This document shows, one piece after another, positions 45,915-58,680 of a DNA stretch of 64,000 nucleotides (position 1 is its first letter; the number at the start of each line of letters is the position of its first letter). The stretch is from contig JANFAH010000034.1 of NCBI GenBank assembly GCA_024663395.1, positions 124,001-188,000 of the forward strand. The letters are read 5' to 3'. A program made the position numbers and the translations under genes. The DNA is from Pisolithus tinctorius. Its lineage: Eukaryota; Basidiomycota; Agaricomycetes; Boletales; Pisolithaceae. A model generated the notes under the pieces. The model did no database searches. It had not been told where the DNA came from and saw only the letters and a list, made by a program, of their open reading frames with translations.

Positions 45915-47330
45915 CACACCGTTTCATACGTCTACAACGCATTGCAGTCCCACCAGCTGCATACTGCTGACCTGTCTCGTACGTGTTTTTGGGCGACACG
46001 TTTTTTCGCCCCCGAACGTTTACTTGATTAGCGCTCGCATCGTCTGCGAATATCCGCCGAAAGGATGAAAAGTAACAAATCATTTCCCGTACCTCGGTCG
46101 AGAGCAATTCTCACTCTTTAGCCGTTAAAACGTCCGCGAGAAATGCCATATACGTCCCAGATAACACTACCTCCCGTCATATCGGCCTGTTCTCGCATGT
46201 GACCAAGCGCGTCCACCGATGCACAGTGACGACGCGCAGATTTGTGGTGCAATTGAAAAAACTGCAGTACGAAACTACCCATGTTCCTCCCGATGCGGCC
46301 ACCAGTACACAGTGACTTGCGCCGAGATGCGGTACTTCTTTAGTCTGTTGCGCCCTGGCTAGGGAAACCGATTTAAAAGGAAAATCAGAGTATCCTTACA
46401 AATTCTTTAAAATTTTGACGGGACGAGTACGCTGAACATAGCACGCACACCCGTGGTATTGCGGACGAAGTCGCCTAATGAACGTGAATGGGGTAACAGG
46501 ATAGGCTGCAGTTCATCTTCTGGGATGTCGGACGGAAGGAGAAGCGCAGCAAATATCGAATGACGTGTTGCGATGGTCTTCTCGGCTTCACCTTCCAACG
46601 AAAGCAATGGTAATGCAACCTGGACGTGTATGCGGAAGTAGCGTGTTGGTTAGCCGCAGCTATACACTCTCCTGTTTGTCGGAACCGTCATTCACAATAG
46701 GGATAAATCGGACGACCCCGAAGTACACACACAGCACAAACAAGTAGGTGTTGTGATTAGTACCCAGGAAGACGGCGAATCTAAAGGTGCCTGACAAAAA
46801 ACATGGACAATCATTGAGGGCAATACCAAATACTGAATGCCAGAGCCATCGGCACATAGATATGAAGAAATTGCTAGGTGCACTTCTCTCACATGTCTTT
46901 TCAAAATTTATGCTCTATTCGACGTCTGTTTGATCTTCGGCAGCGGTGAAAGGATCGCAACATTGACTCACCTGTGGTGCACTCGGGTTCGAAGACAATA
47001 TCGCCCATGATCGCCTGAGGATCTTGAGTTCTCATTCCAAGCGAGATACAATGGCTGATATCTGTCTAACTGAGGTGTGTGCGTCTTCGAGACGTACCAC
47101 CGCAAGCGTCGCGGGCTCCAGAAGCCTCTGTGACTTGTAGCCGTTCCGGTTGAACTGAAAGCGCAATTCCCGCAACTACTGGGTCCTGTGTGTGGTCTAA
47201 TCTGAATGTTGCCGAGTGGTGTGCCTCGTGTAATCAAGGCTGGTGTCAGCGTAGTTGGTGATTCTAAAGAGAGACGACAAGGATGTGCTGCGACCTCCAA
47301 TACTAGGTGGTACTGTGAGATGGTGCTGCA
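45915..47330 (-). pseudogene. Coiled-coil gene K, copy 7
   Basis: VEKH(V)REVHLAISSYLCADGS, RFIPIVNDGSDKQ, TRHSIFAALLLPSDI and LSTEVREM are readable in different frames. The YKAFR segment (about 46,150) has lost several bases. Divergent from M copy 7. Confidence 0.7.
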
Positions 47331-47464
47331 CTATTGTCGCTAACGACATGGTGGTTAAAAGGCAGGGCGTGTTTCCGAGCTCAGTTTGAATTTGCGCTTC
47401 CGCGCTCGCAACCGTTGGTCTCTCACTGTCGACTGATACCTGCTTCTTTTCGGGTTTGTTTGTA

Positions 47465-48440
47465 TGGGCCTGGAGCACCTACAGCCACGGAGAAACTCGT
47501 GTTACCAGCATCAAGCAATGGAAAGCCGGTAGCAACTGCGTCGTTCACAAATCTTGACATGCTCGCGCACAGCTCAATCCCATTTCTGTCGACTTTCCTC
47601 CTCATAGATATATCTGCGCCTATTGCAGCTGACCTCGATGAATCTGGACTAGTATCTGATGTCATGGACAGCGCTCACTCCTATTTTTCGGTTCAGCGGG
47701 GCTGATTCGGATTTGCATCGTGGCTCTCGATGTCAGCTTAAATTTCTAGGCAGTGAGTACTATTGCCAAACTACATTCAGAGGAACGATACATGCTCTTC
47801 CCGCCCTTCCCCATCCGCGTTACGTCGAGTATAGCCAAGCGAACTGTCCTCACTCTCTTCATGGACTCATCTTCTCCAAGTCGTCTATATCAGTGAGCCT
47901 TGGGTATCTTTGAAAAACCATTCACACCCAAATCGCGCCCTCGCATCTGTAAGTTGACGACCCTATTCATCATCTTACCATACACTGTACTCTTCCTTTT
48001 CGTTCCTATCCATGTCGCTACACATGGACTCTTACCTGCCGAGGCGGACTTCCCTGCGTGGTTATCGAGCGAAGTTGACCTGGACACGCTCGATTCTTCC
48101 AGACTCGACTGAGTCCGTCAAGACAGCTATAACAGCGTGGCCGTGGCGGAGTTGGATGCTCTACAGGGGGCTCACGGACTGTGTACTCGTGCACGTGGCA
48201 GAAGGCACATCGGTCATCTACACCCGGTATGTTAGAGGCCGCATGGGTTTCCCAAACTGGCTGTCCCCGCGTGGCAGTAGTGCATGTGCCAGTAGACTCA
48301 CCAAAGGCAACAGCAGAACTGCAGCGCTGGCCGGAGTTGTTGCACTGCCGGTATTGACAGGTCTCTGACTGCTTTCAGGGGAACCTACATTTACGTCGTC
48401 GTCAATCGTACAGCGATACCAGATCAACTTGATGGGCTCT
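47465..48440 (+). pseudogene. MCP1-like gene M, copy 7 (broken)
   Basis: Starts as TATEKLVLPASSNGKPVATAS. A TGA lies near 48,108 in place of the codon before SVKTAITAWPWRSW, and another at 48,366 replaces the Trp of TGLW. The middle part (FIILPYTVLFLFVPIHVATH) is well kept. Confidence 0.8.
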
Positions 48441-48859
48441 GGGCGTATCTGTTCCGAAGTGCATGCGTCCTTGGTAGAACCCAGCCGTGTGCGAGGGATG
48501 TACGCGTTTACAGTTATAAATTGTTTGATAGTTGAACTATTTCATCTGAAAACGTGTGAACGTGTATCTTTACTTACCCATGACATGAAGGCCTCTGGTC
48601 ATGGTATCAGATGGGCAGCGTCTACGCCAGCTCACGGAAGTTGTGAAGCCTAAAGCATGACTTTCTCGTGGAAAGTAACACGCCAAATATGTTAACGAGG
48701 TTGAACGCAGAACATTCCGTCCCCCAAGTCCATTCTCGCTTAAACATGTGGTGACACCAATAATTTGCGCGGTAGTGACTGAGGATACCAAGGTATGTCA
48801 AAAAGTCCACTGAGTCCAGCTCCTTGGGGTTTATGGTAGTCGTGGTTCCAAATCAAACA

Positions 48860-49440
48860 TTCTTCCAGGTGTACGACAGCTTGGTTTACATGAGCACACA
48901 CCGGTCGTGCTTGAGGTGATGTTCACGTATGTGACGGATTCGGCACCTACAACCCTACTACATGCAGACCAAGTCCGCTTTGTGGCCCATGTTTGTAATG
49001 ATATGTTTATTCCTGAAGTGACTGGGGGTGGCATCGCAGTCGATAGGCTCCCAGCATTCGCAGTCCTGCGGATCTGGATAGAGGCAGAGTCATTTCGGAC
49101 AGCAGGTATACGATCTCTTGATTCAAGAATTTATTTAATTTTGTCTCTACAAACACATCCGATAAAATACGTACGGCTTGTGTGTCTGCTGTGAAGGCTT
49201 CTCGGGTGGCGCAGCTCAAGGCGTCAGAAGAGCTGGATTCCTAAAAGTTGGGAAAGATTTGGGGGCACGAACAAGACAGAACAAACCTGTTGGCGATCGA
49301 ACCACTGTAGTGTTCTGGCACCCGTTTATTGTCCATTGATATCCAGGTGCCAGCTATGGTGGACAGACACACTATCATCGCCGAGAAGTGTACTTATACG
49401 CAGAAGTGCACTGGATATTGAGTTGCCCTGGAGGGCTCGT
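48860..49440 (-). pseudogene. C2H2 gene Z, copy 5 (broken)
   Basis: The first Cys cluster is shifted out of frame and the core of the second finger, between the Cys pair and the RHIREHH helix, is deleted. The promoter side still resembles the other copies (CGCATATAAG... and the GGAGGGCTCGTG block near 49,430). Confidence 0.65.
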
Positions 49441-50869
49441 GCAGACGTACATTGACAATGTTCAAACTCCCGCACGTTGCTATATTGTCCTGTCAAGTTT
49501 ATAAGTACTGCTCGTTGGCAATAACCGACTGTGGTCAACAGGTCCCGGGACCGCATTGGATCTTGAGAGTAAAAGATTAACGGGGAATCGACAAAAAGTG
49601 GAATCGCCGTGCAGAGCCCCTGTGCTACTCACATACGCCGGCCGTATAGTTTACCTTGGTTTTTGGTAAGCGGTGACGTCAGTTCAGGGGCGCACCTGAG
49701 CTGAGAGTGCCTTCTGATCAAGAGTGCCAGGACCACGTGTGGGGCTTCCATGCCAGGCACCGGCCAAGTCATGACTTTTGCGTGGAGGCGATGGTGCCGC
49801 TGAGCTTCCATACGCCATTTCAGCGGTGGAATATTGTTAACGATCCACGATCGGGTTTTCACGAGTGAATTGGATACCGAAGTTCACTGAGGATTCGCAT
49901 AAATCCAGGCCCCTCACAAGGATGCATATGAACAAAGCCTGGTGGGCGCCCCCTCAAAGAAGTTCTGCTAGGGCATCGGGCCCTACGGAAGGGTTTTGCG
50001 GAATTTGGGTTGGGACACTGGAACCGGATCCGATGAGCCGACTACACCACCATAGTAGCCGAAGCATAAACAGCAGTACTTAAAGAACCGGTCAGCCCAT
50101 GGAAATAAAATTAGAAAGACAACGGTAGATTAGATGTGACCCGTGGGCAAAGTCTACGGTTTCGGCCTGAAGTACCCACATAAATGAAATTGTCCCGAAC
50201 CAACGTAATTTTCCCCACCCAAGGTAATAGACTTGCCATACATAGCTGAATACCAAGGTAACCTAATCTAATAACCTGGCTGTTGGACAGGGGGCGCAGT
50301 GATTACTAATCTGCACTCCAAGTTTCAATACAAACGACAGCATGGCGCCCCGAGGCTGCCGCCATGTTGACAGCAAGGTACATAGGTATGCCTAAACCTT
50401 GACGATCGTGCTATATTCTATAAGGGCATTGCAAAGTTTTCCCACACTAGTGGTCTTGCTGCTGACGCGGCGGTGTGCACTGTGACTTATCGCACCCCCT
50501 CGTCACCGCACGACGCCCGAGGAAACCCTACTCGCCCTGATCCTCCTAGCCGTCTTCACGAACGTGTGCCAAAGCTCCTATCGCAATGCTGTATCCACCC
50601 GCTTATCTATAAGTTCTCAAAAGGAACTGACGTTTATTTCCCATGAACATCGGCAACCCGGACCATACCCGCTACTAATCCTCTACTACTTCTTCATCAT
50701 CGGCGTTCTCGCTTCTAGGGAGTCGCCTTCCAAGAGTAAGGAGTGCTTCATGTGTCATCAACATGCAGTTATACGTTTCAAGTTGATATGAACACTCTAC
50801 GTATCCACGACCACACGTAGGCCGGTTGTTGAGGGCAGTCGACCAGGTGGGCAGTCATACGACGTGTGA
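49441..50869. other. Unassigned, with cassette spacer and deacetylase-flank fragments
   Basis: 49,780-49,930 matches the spacer seen at 37,571-38,154. About 50,500-50,860 resembles the flank before the deacetylase tails (CGTCTTCACGAACGTG, TATCGCAATG...TCCACCCGC), but no deacetylase tail follows; an M fragment does. So a cassette was cut here. Confidence 0.45.
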
Positions 50870-51096
50870 ACTACCGACCTCTGGGTTTCCAAAACCTGGA
50901 TTTTGCTGGCTGTCTCCGCATGGTAATAGTGCAAGTGCCCGTGGACTCACCAGAAACAACAGAAGGGTCGCTGTCACGGGCGTTATCGGCACTGACAGGT
51001 CTCTGGGTATTTTCAAGAGAACCTGCGTTCGCACTGTCGTCAGTCGTCAGACGGTACCAGGTCACCTTGATGGGTTCTTGGGTGTATCGGCTGTGA
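50870..51096 (+). pseudogene. MCP1-like gene M, copy 8: C-terminal fragment
   Basis: Last 70 or so codons only: a P-E-T-T-E-G-S segment replaces the helix, then LSALTGLWVFSREPAFALSS and MGSWVYRL stop. The start of the gene is missing and the left junction lies in the deacetylase-flank repeat. Confidence 0.75.
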
Positions 51097-51482
51097 AGTA
51101 CAAACGTCATTGTGGTACCTAGCCATGTGCGAGCGATGTACGTGTTTACAGTTATGAATTGTATTTCATCTAAACACACGAGATCGCGCCTCGAATGAAG
51201 ATGAGATTGGCCATGGTTTGAGGACCTGCGTACACAATTTCACAGCCGTGAACGTCCGTGCTGGCTTACGAAGGTTGCGAAGCTCTGGAATGACCTCGTG
51301 GAAGGTAATGGATCACACGTATTAATGCCAGACATTTGCTATCCTCCAAAGTCACCTTCGTGCGGGAACACCGACCGTTCATTTACAGGGAAATAAATAC
51401 GTAGCAGCACCAAATTTATGTCAATACCGAGTCCAGTTTATTGGGGTTCCATGGCAGTCATGCCTCATGACGCTTGGACAGC

Positions 51483-52060
51483 TCATCCCCCCAAGTGTAC
51501 GACAGGTTGGTTTGCGTGAGCATCCACTCGATCGTGATTGAGGTGATGCTCACGGATATGGCGGATGTAGTTGTGCCTTTTAACTCGGCATCCACACCCC
51601 TGCCACACGCAGACCAACTCGACTTCGCGGGCTATATTTGAGATACCATGCGTGTCTTTGAAGTGGTCGGGGGCGGTACCACAATTGATAAGTCCCAGGC
51701 ATTCCCTCCCCTCGGGATCCGTGTGGAGGCACAAGGTCCACGGGCAGCAGGTATACCGGTTCTTGATTCAGGGATTTAATTGTCTCCACAAATGCAGACT
51801 ACAAAATACGCACCCCCTTTTTTGTCGCCGTGGGGGCCTCTTGGGTGGTCTCGCTCAAGGTAAAAGATGTACTGCATTGCAGTAAAAGTTTGGAGCTCTC
51901 TGAAGGCACGGACAAAGCAGGACACACCTGTTGGCGATGGAACCCATGTAACGTGCTGGCATCTAGCTGTTGTCGAATGATATATCATAGTGGACAGACA
52001 CACTGTCGCCCCCAAGAGACATCTTTATAGGGAACACAAGAAGTAGTGCGTCACTGGTTT
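51483..52060 (-). pseudogene. C2H2 gene Z, copy 6
   Basis: Exon 2 (51,483-51,761) is open: CLHTDPEGRECLGLINCG, HFKDTHGISN, CVWQGCGCRVKRHNYIRHIREHH. A TATA-like CTATAAAG precedes ATGTCTCTTGG at about 52,023. In the frame that joins exon 2, exon 1 reads IRQQLDASTLHGFHRQQ; the frame of that ATG meets a TAG, so the start is unresolved. The most plausible active copy if another start is used. Confidence 0.6.
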
Positions 52061-52063
52061 TGA

Positions 52064-52079
52064 CCCCCCCCCCCCCCCC
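52064..52079. repeat. Poly-C run of 16
   Basis: Sixteen consecutive C bases on the + strand, just 5' of Z copy 6. Its length is likely to be misread by most sequencing methods. Confidence 0.95.
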
Positions 52080-52299
52080 ATAGCTGAGAATGAAATGGAG
52101 GACTCGTGTAGCCGTACAGCAATGGGTGGACGGAACGGAATTATGTTGAAGATATCGCACAAGCGTCCGATGCTAATGCCGCCCCAGCAACCCGGTACTG
52201 CTGGAGTTGCTTGGGCTGCTTCCCTGACGCTATTCCAAAGACGGAATGTTGTTCACGGTGTTTATATCATGTATTAGACAACAAGATAAGATACTTACG

Positions 52300-52531
52300 T
52301 TGGAAAATCGCCCCTGGGCATGCGACTTTCATATAAAGTGTCAACACTGACTGGCTCAAACAAATTGCTGTGTCAGAAAGTCATTCACATTGGCGAATCA
52401 CCTGTCACCCTTGGGCACGCGGCCTTCATATCGAATGTCAACAGACACCGGGGAAGGTATCTGAATCGGAAAGCAGCGCCAGTTGGCAAATCACCCCTGG
52501 GCACGCGGCTTTCATATGACGTGTCAACACC
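52300..52531. repeat. Three spaced copies of a 48-bp block
   Basis: TTGG.AAATC.CC..TGGGCA.GCG followed by TTTCATAT and GTGTCAACA occurs near 52,300, 52,389 and 52,483, about 90 bp apart. Function unknown. Confidence 0.75.
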
Positions 52532-52639
52532 CCACAAAGAAAGTCATCATGATGCCGGAAGGGTCCCAGTTTGGATACATGCAGACTACAAGAAGTCCTG
52601 ACAACTGGGAAGCGAATGCAAAGTAAAAGAAGATTTACG

Positions 52640-53832
52640 TGTGTTACCACCAAGGGGACATCTCTAGGTGATTGCTATGACAGTAACCATGCAGCTTAAA
52701 ATTGCGTGGAAGTGATGACGCTGAGGTTGCTCCGCTGTTTAAAAAACACATGTTGTTAGCGATTCGTTCACGAACGAATTAGATTCTGAAGCTGAAGTCC
52801 ACCATGGGTTCGTTCGGGTATGGAATCCGGACCGGCGTACACAAGTATGCCGCTATCATACATATGATTCAGAGCCAGATAGATATGATATCTGGCAAAG
52901 CGGAACTCACGCTGGCAAATCGCGCCCGTACACACGCCTGTCAAGTGAGGTGACTCCTCGCCAAGACACTCAGGAGCGAACTGAATATTAAAGTCCGCTG
53001 AGGGTTCATTTGAGTGCAGAACGTGCAGCCGCACATGCATGCGTCTCATTGGTCTGTGATGTTTGATGGCAGACAAACGGTATTAAGCTTTGGTGGCCGT
53101 ACGAAATTACCTGTTTTAGTAACTGAGTCTTAGTTTGGATGTAAGTAGAACTCGATGCTACTCCTACCAACTGAGGCCAAACCTGTAAAGGAGCACCTTA
53201 CTAACTAAGATCACAACCAACGTTTATTGTACAGCATCGTAACATTGGCAAGCCACGCTATACCTAAATCGAGGGACCTCGGGAGTTTGACGGGTTAGCG
53301 CACTTTCAATAGATGCATTCACCACACCTACTACTCTACTAGTTGCGTTCCAGTGTCACCACAGACAGCATTCCAGGCACTCCTCTTCCGGTACCACCCC
53401 CTTGGCTCCGGATGACATCACCGTGCGGAACTGGAGGAAAGCTTACCCTGATCTCTCCTTGTATCCCTGGCGTCTTCTCCACGAACAGGTGTTATTATTC
53501 TTATCGCAGCACCACATCCGCTCGCTCAGCCCTGAGTCGTTGAAACAAAAGACTGTCCTTATCAGCTGCCAGCCCGTTCCTCGTAAGCTGTACTATGTCT
53601 GCTGAGCACATCCACAGTGGCTGTAAGCATAGCCACCTGCAAATTTGTCCTTTGCATATCGACGACTGGTCAGTCGACACGTGATCAACTACTGAACTAC
53701 TACTGGGTTTACAGGATATGGAGTCCAGTGTGTCCGATCACTGGAGCCAAGCGCCGTAGTGGAAGTAGAATTTCTTCTCGCTGGAGGGATGAACGAACGA
53801 AGACTTAGTGTCAAATACTCGTTCACCGTATA
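52640..53832. repeat. Cassette spacer and deacetylase flank
   Basis: 52,690-53,070 holds two diverged spacer copies (see 37,571). 53,340-53,800 holds the deacetylase 3' flank (CACTCCTCTTCCGGTA, CGTCTTCTCCACGAAC, TTATCGCA..ACCACATCC). No U6 gene lies between them, unlike at 38 and 62.6 kb. Confidence 0.55.
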
Positions 53833-54720
53833 TTACATGCAAGATATACTATACGTCAATGCGACATCCACCAGCGTCGCTGGCTCGACTCCAGACTCGG
53901 GCTCACCCCCAACATCCGCATCTATATCCTCCACGCCCTTGACCTTGACCTTCTTCTCGATCCTACCACGAGGTTTTGCTCGAGACCTTATCCTACTTCT
54001 CGTCTTCGCAAGCTTTACCGACGAGGATTCATCTACTTCTTCGCCGTCCACCCTCCCATTGGCTCCACTTGCCCTTCCCCTAGCTCGACCACGAGTACGT
54101 CTGGCTCGAGGCTTGCGAGTGCGTAAGGAAATTGGATTTCTCCTCGTGGCTGACGGCGGCGCACAGCCGTCATGGTCCACGTCGTTATCACCTCCGAAAT
54201 ACTCATACCTGGCAATGCACCTATCGCTCCTGCTTTCCCCTGCGAACGCAGTTCCTCGTTCTTTGTCTCTCTCCTCCTGATTTTTATTCTCGTCGGCAAG
54301 CAACTCTTCCAGATCTGACGGTATCTCTTGCATGGCAACGCTGAGAGCGCCCTGCAGATACCTGAGCTTGTTCCAAATGCTGATAGTAATTTTTTGTAGT
54401 GACACTGGGGGCGTTCTGGTTTTCCGCCCGACCTGTCCATGAAGGATGAAGTTTCCATTGGGGGTCGCGAAAGAATGGGTCGTAGACGGCGACAGGCAGT
54501 TCATCCGGTGTTTCTGCGCCAACGAGAACGGCAGTCCCATACATCCAGCAACAGCTGGCATTTTTAATGGTGTAACCACCGCCGCCCAGCACCAGAAGGG
54601 GAACGTTGAACTTTCGGACGAAGTTCACACATTCCCCATAGACAGCGATAGACAGGTTGAAGGCGCCTAATCGATCGCATCCTAGCAAGTCGGGATCGCA
54701 CTGCAACACGATACCTCCCT
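53833..54720 (-). pseudogene. RPD3-type deacetylase tail H, copy 4 (long)
   Basis: Begins at IVLQCDPDLLGCDRLGAFNLS, about the same codon as copy 3, so both share a 5' truncation point in the enzyme's core. Then CVNFVRKFNVPLLVLGGGG, SCCWMYGTAVLVGAE and DELPVAVYDPFF, and after one frame change a 248-codon acidic/basic tail (RTRKPRARRTRGRARGRA). The N-terminal catalytic part is absent. Confidence 0.8.
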
Positions 54721-55234
54721 AGGCATTGGGACCAAACTCTGATATGTTACCGCGTTGCAGCATTGATGTTAGCGATCCCAATCTGCTCATATATGGAGAG
54801 CGGCAGGGTAGTAGACTGAAAATACTTCAGTTGTGCAACGTGAAGGTCGCCTAGATCGACGCCTTCCGAACGGTACACCACTACTGAAGTCGCTGAGCGA
54901 GTCAGTCGGGATCCGAGTACCATAGATACCAGACGGGGTTGATTGACTTCGTCTCGGTGATGTCGAATGGCGTATGTTTATTCGAGCCTTGGCACGGCAT
55001 TTTCAGAAGGTAGAACGGCCGCCACTGCAACTACTGCTGTCTGCAACAGTGAAAAGCACATCGTCAAATTGCCTCGCAACTTGATGGACACCACTAAACT
55101 TGCAGCTGATGCGTAGCTATTCGAAGTCGCCTGAAGGGTGTTAAATTCCACGTACCTGATGATGGGGGCGCTAGTAGGCTATTCAACTCGTTTTGGACAA
55201 GATCGCTTTGCTGCCGTCAATAGTTTTTCCCGTG

Positions 55235-55549
55235 TCATTTTCCCTTGTTCTTGGGCTGCGGCCCTTCGAAACTCGTCAAGTTGCCGTCGTACGTAGCATT
55301 GAACTCTCGTCTTCCTCGGGTCACCTCCTTGCCGCGGTCGGAAGCGCCTTCACCCACCTTCTGCCTCCAATCCAAATTAGAAGTTATCATTGTCCTCACA
55401 CCAATCATCTTCAACCCATGGGAGGAAAAGGCAGCCAATAATGTCGCTGCACTTTTCTGAGTGGTGTTCCAAGAGAATTGTTTGACATATTCATTGAACC
55501 ACACCTGAACGTTGAACGTAGAACTTCCACTCTTCCACTTTCCAGTCAC
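55235..55549 (-). CDS. Hypothetical basic protein
   Basis: A single open frame of 104 codons, Lys/Arg-rich (MTGKWKSGSSTFNVQVWFNE... GPQPKNKGK). No family recognised and no second copy in the window. The opposite strand is open too. May be a chance frame. Confidence 0.25.
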   Translation of the reverse strand: MTGKWKSGSSTFNVQVWFNEYVKQFSWNTTQKSAATLLAAFSSHGLKMIGVRTMITSNLDWRQKVGEGASDRGKEVTRGRREFNATYDGNLTSFEGPQPKNKGK

Positions 55550-55879
55550 GTGACTCCGACGCGCGTGACCGGCCGCGGTGAACCATCTCGAGTCTACCCT
55601 AAAGTTGGGTTTGGTTCAGTTGTTTTGTGTACAGAATGGAACGAAGGGACAAGTCGATAGAGTGCAGGAGACCAGAACGGGGAGAACAGCACAATTCTTG
55701 TGAGTCAGTACATCAGTCGTTGCACTTGGGCGTCCGATTATCCTACGCGGTATGCCAGAGCTACGCACACGGCACACTTAGTATTCAACAGTAGGAATAC
55801 AGCTGCAGTAGTGCAATGAAGAAGCAGGAAGGGTCACTCGGGAAAAATGTCAAGTAGACGCCCCGGAGTCCAAGCACAG

Positions 55880-57600
55880 TAGCCGCGAAGAGGGGAGAAT
55901 CTGCCAGTTGATCGAAGACTTGCTGTCGTCATTGCTTGCATCGCGTCGACCACTGGGTGAGACTGGAACAGTCCATCCACAGCTGGCGTACAATGCACGA
56001 ATGGGGACTGTTCCAGGACGACGTGATACACCTCATTGTTGAATCCAATGCACTGCAGTCCCGCACAGGATACCCTCAGGGCTCTAGCTGCATACAATTG
56101 ACCTCTCTTGTATGTGTTTTGAGGCGCACATTCTTCCGGCCTGTAAACGTTTCCTTGATTAGCGCTTGCAGTGTCTGCGAATATCCACGCAAAGCGGAGA
56201 AGTTTACGAATCATTTACCTGCACCTCAGTCGAGAGTAATGCCCACTCTTTACTCGTCAGATCGTCCACGCGAAATGCGCAATAGGAGCCTCCATAATAC
56301 CACTTCCCGTCCTTGTGTTCAAAATATCTTATGAAGTGCGTCATCGCATTGAGGTATTCGTCTTCCGGCCTCTGAGCAAGCCGGCCATACCGGTTGGTAC
56401 TCCCATGTGACCAAGTACGTCAGAGCCATTTGAGTAGTGACGACGCGAGGATTGGTAGTACACTTGAAAGCCGGAGTGAGAGAGTACCTATGTTCCTCCA
56501 ATCTGGACACCGGTACGTCATGACTTGCGTCAGGATGCGGCGACTTTTGAGTGTGTTGCAGTCTAGCCAGAGAAATCGATTAAAAAGGAAGATCACAGTA
56601 TTTTTACAACTTCTGTAAAGCCTCGACAGGACGAAATATAGCACGCACGCTCGCGGTGTTGCAGGGGAAAACGCCTAATGAACGTGCATGGGCAGCAGGA
56701 TAGACTGCAGTCCATCCTCTGGGATGTCGGACAGAAGGTGAAGCGCAGCAGGTGTCGAACGACATGCAGCGATGGGCTCCTCGGCTCCACCTTCCAAAGA
56801 ACAGCGATGATAATGCAACCTGGTCGTGTATGCGGAAGCAGCGTGTCGGTTAGCCGCAGCTACGCGCTCGCCTGTTTGTCAGAGTCGTCATTTACAATAG
56901 AGATAAGCTTGTCGGACGACCCCGAGGTACACACAACACGACGTTCCAGGTAGCGAGTGGTTCCGGGTGGTGTTGCGATTCGTACCCAGAAAGACCGTGA
57001 ATCCGAACGTACCTGGAAGAGAACATGGGCAATCATTAAGAGTAGTACCAAATACTGAACGCCAGAGCCATCGCACGCAGATACGAAGTTGCTAGGTACA
57101 TTTCTCTGATATGTCGTTCAAAATTGATGTTCTTTTCGACGTCTGTTTGATCCTCGGTAGTGGTGGAAAATGGACTCTCCCGTGGTACACTCGTATTCGA
57201 AGATGATGCTGTCGATGATCATGATCGCCTGAGAATCTCGAGTTCTCGTTCCAAGCGAGATAGGATGGCTGACTTCTGTCTAACTGAGGCATGTGTACGC
57301 GTCTTCGAGATGTACCATCACATTGTCGCAGGCTACCAACGCCTCCATGACTCGTAGTCGTTCTAGTTGAACTGCAGCTGCGACTTCTGAAACCATCGCA
57401 GGGTCTGGTGTGTGGTAAGCAGTCTGAATGTCGCCGAGTAGTGTGTCTAGTGCAATCGAGGCTGGTGTCAGCGTGCATACCATTGATGATTCTGAAGACA
57501 AAGGCGACGAAGGTGTGTTGTGACCTCCAATGCTAGTGGTACTGTCAGACAGTTTTGTACCATTGCGACTAACGAGGTGGTGGATGAAAGGCAGAGTGTG
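55880..57600 (-). pseudogene. Coiled-coil gene K, copy 8
   Basis: Long N-terminal part: SPLSSESSMVCTLTPASIALDTLLGD, then the coiled coil near 57,240-57,330, RHIREMYLATS, LISIVNDDSDKQASA, and near 56,200 LYAARALRVSCAGLQCIGF. Many frame changes. Divergent from M copy 9. Confidence 0.7.
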
Positions 57601-57678
57601 TTGCGTCCTCAGTCCGGATTTGGACCTCCACACTCGGCACGTGGGTCTCGTATACTGACGCCCATTTCTTGTCAGACT

Positions 57679-58585
57679 ATGGATCCAATGAACTCTGAGA
57701 CAACAGAGGAACCCGTATCGCCAGCGTCCCATAATGGCAAGCCGGTAGCGACTGCGTCGTCCGTTCTGACGATGCTCGTACGAGCCTCAGCTCCGCTTCC
57801 GTGTCGACCTTGCTCCTCATACATTTATCGGCACCTATCGCAACCAGCATCAGCGAGTTTAGACTGACATCCAGCGTCATGGTCGCCCCCCGTTCCCGTG
57901 TGTTGGTTGGGTGGACTGATTCGGCTTTGCGCTTAGTGTGGATGTGCAACTCGTCGGCAGGGAGAGAACTACCAAACCGCGTTCGGGGAACGATGGCTCA
58001 TCTTCTCCCGTCTATCTACCTCATATTTAGATATTTCTTATTTCTTAACAGCCATTCTTCCCAAAACCACGTACTCGCATCCGTAAACTGGTGAGCCTGC
58101 TTAGCGCTTCGGCATACATCGCACTCTTCATCTTCGTCCCTGTACACGTCGCTACACATAAACTCTTACCTGCCGAGGCGGACACTCTCGCATGGTCTTC
58201 GAGCGACGTCAACTTGGACCCACTCGAGCCTTCCGAACTCGACTTTGAGTTCGTCAAGACAGCTATAACAACGTGGCTGTGACGGAATTGGATGCTCTAT
58301 ACGGCGCTCGTGGGCTGCGTGCTCGTGCACACTGCGGAAGGTGCATCCGTCATTCACGCACGGTACATCAAGGGCCGCGTAGGTTTGTTTTCTCCGCGTC
58401 GTAAGAGTGGAAGCGATGGTGGACTCACTGGAGGCAACAGAAGGACTGTTGTCACCGCTGGCGTCCCCGCGTTGCTGACGCTGACAGATTTCTGGATGTT
58501 TTCAACAGAACCTGGGTTCGTTTTGTCGTCAGTCGTACGGCGGTACGAGGTCCCCTTGATGGATTCTTGGGTGTATCAATCGTGA
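57679..58585 (+). pseudogene. MCP1-like gene M, copy 9 (broken)
   Basis: Exon 1 opens MDPMNSETTEEPVSPASHNG, with a frame change near 57,800. Exon 2 is damaged at the YYQ motif (57,951). A TGG-to-TGA change at 58,280 cuts the helix WPWRSW after W-L. The ends (LLSASAYIALFIFVPVHVATH and MDSWVYQS) are well preserved. Confidence 0.8.
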
Positions 58586-58680
58586 AGTACATACGTCCTT
58601 GGCCGCGTACGATGGATGGACATAAGCGCTTACGGTTATGAATCGTGTTTCATCTAAACACGTGCGACAGTGCGTCGAAT

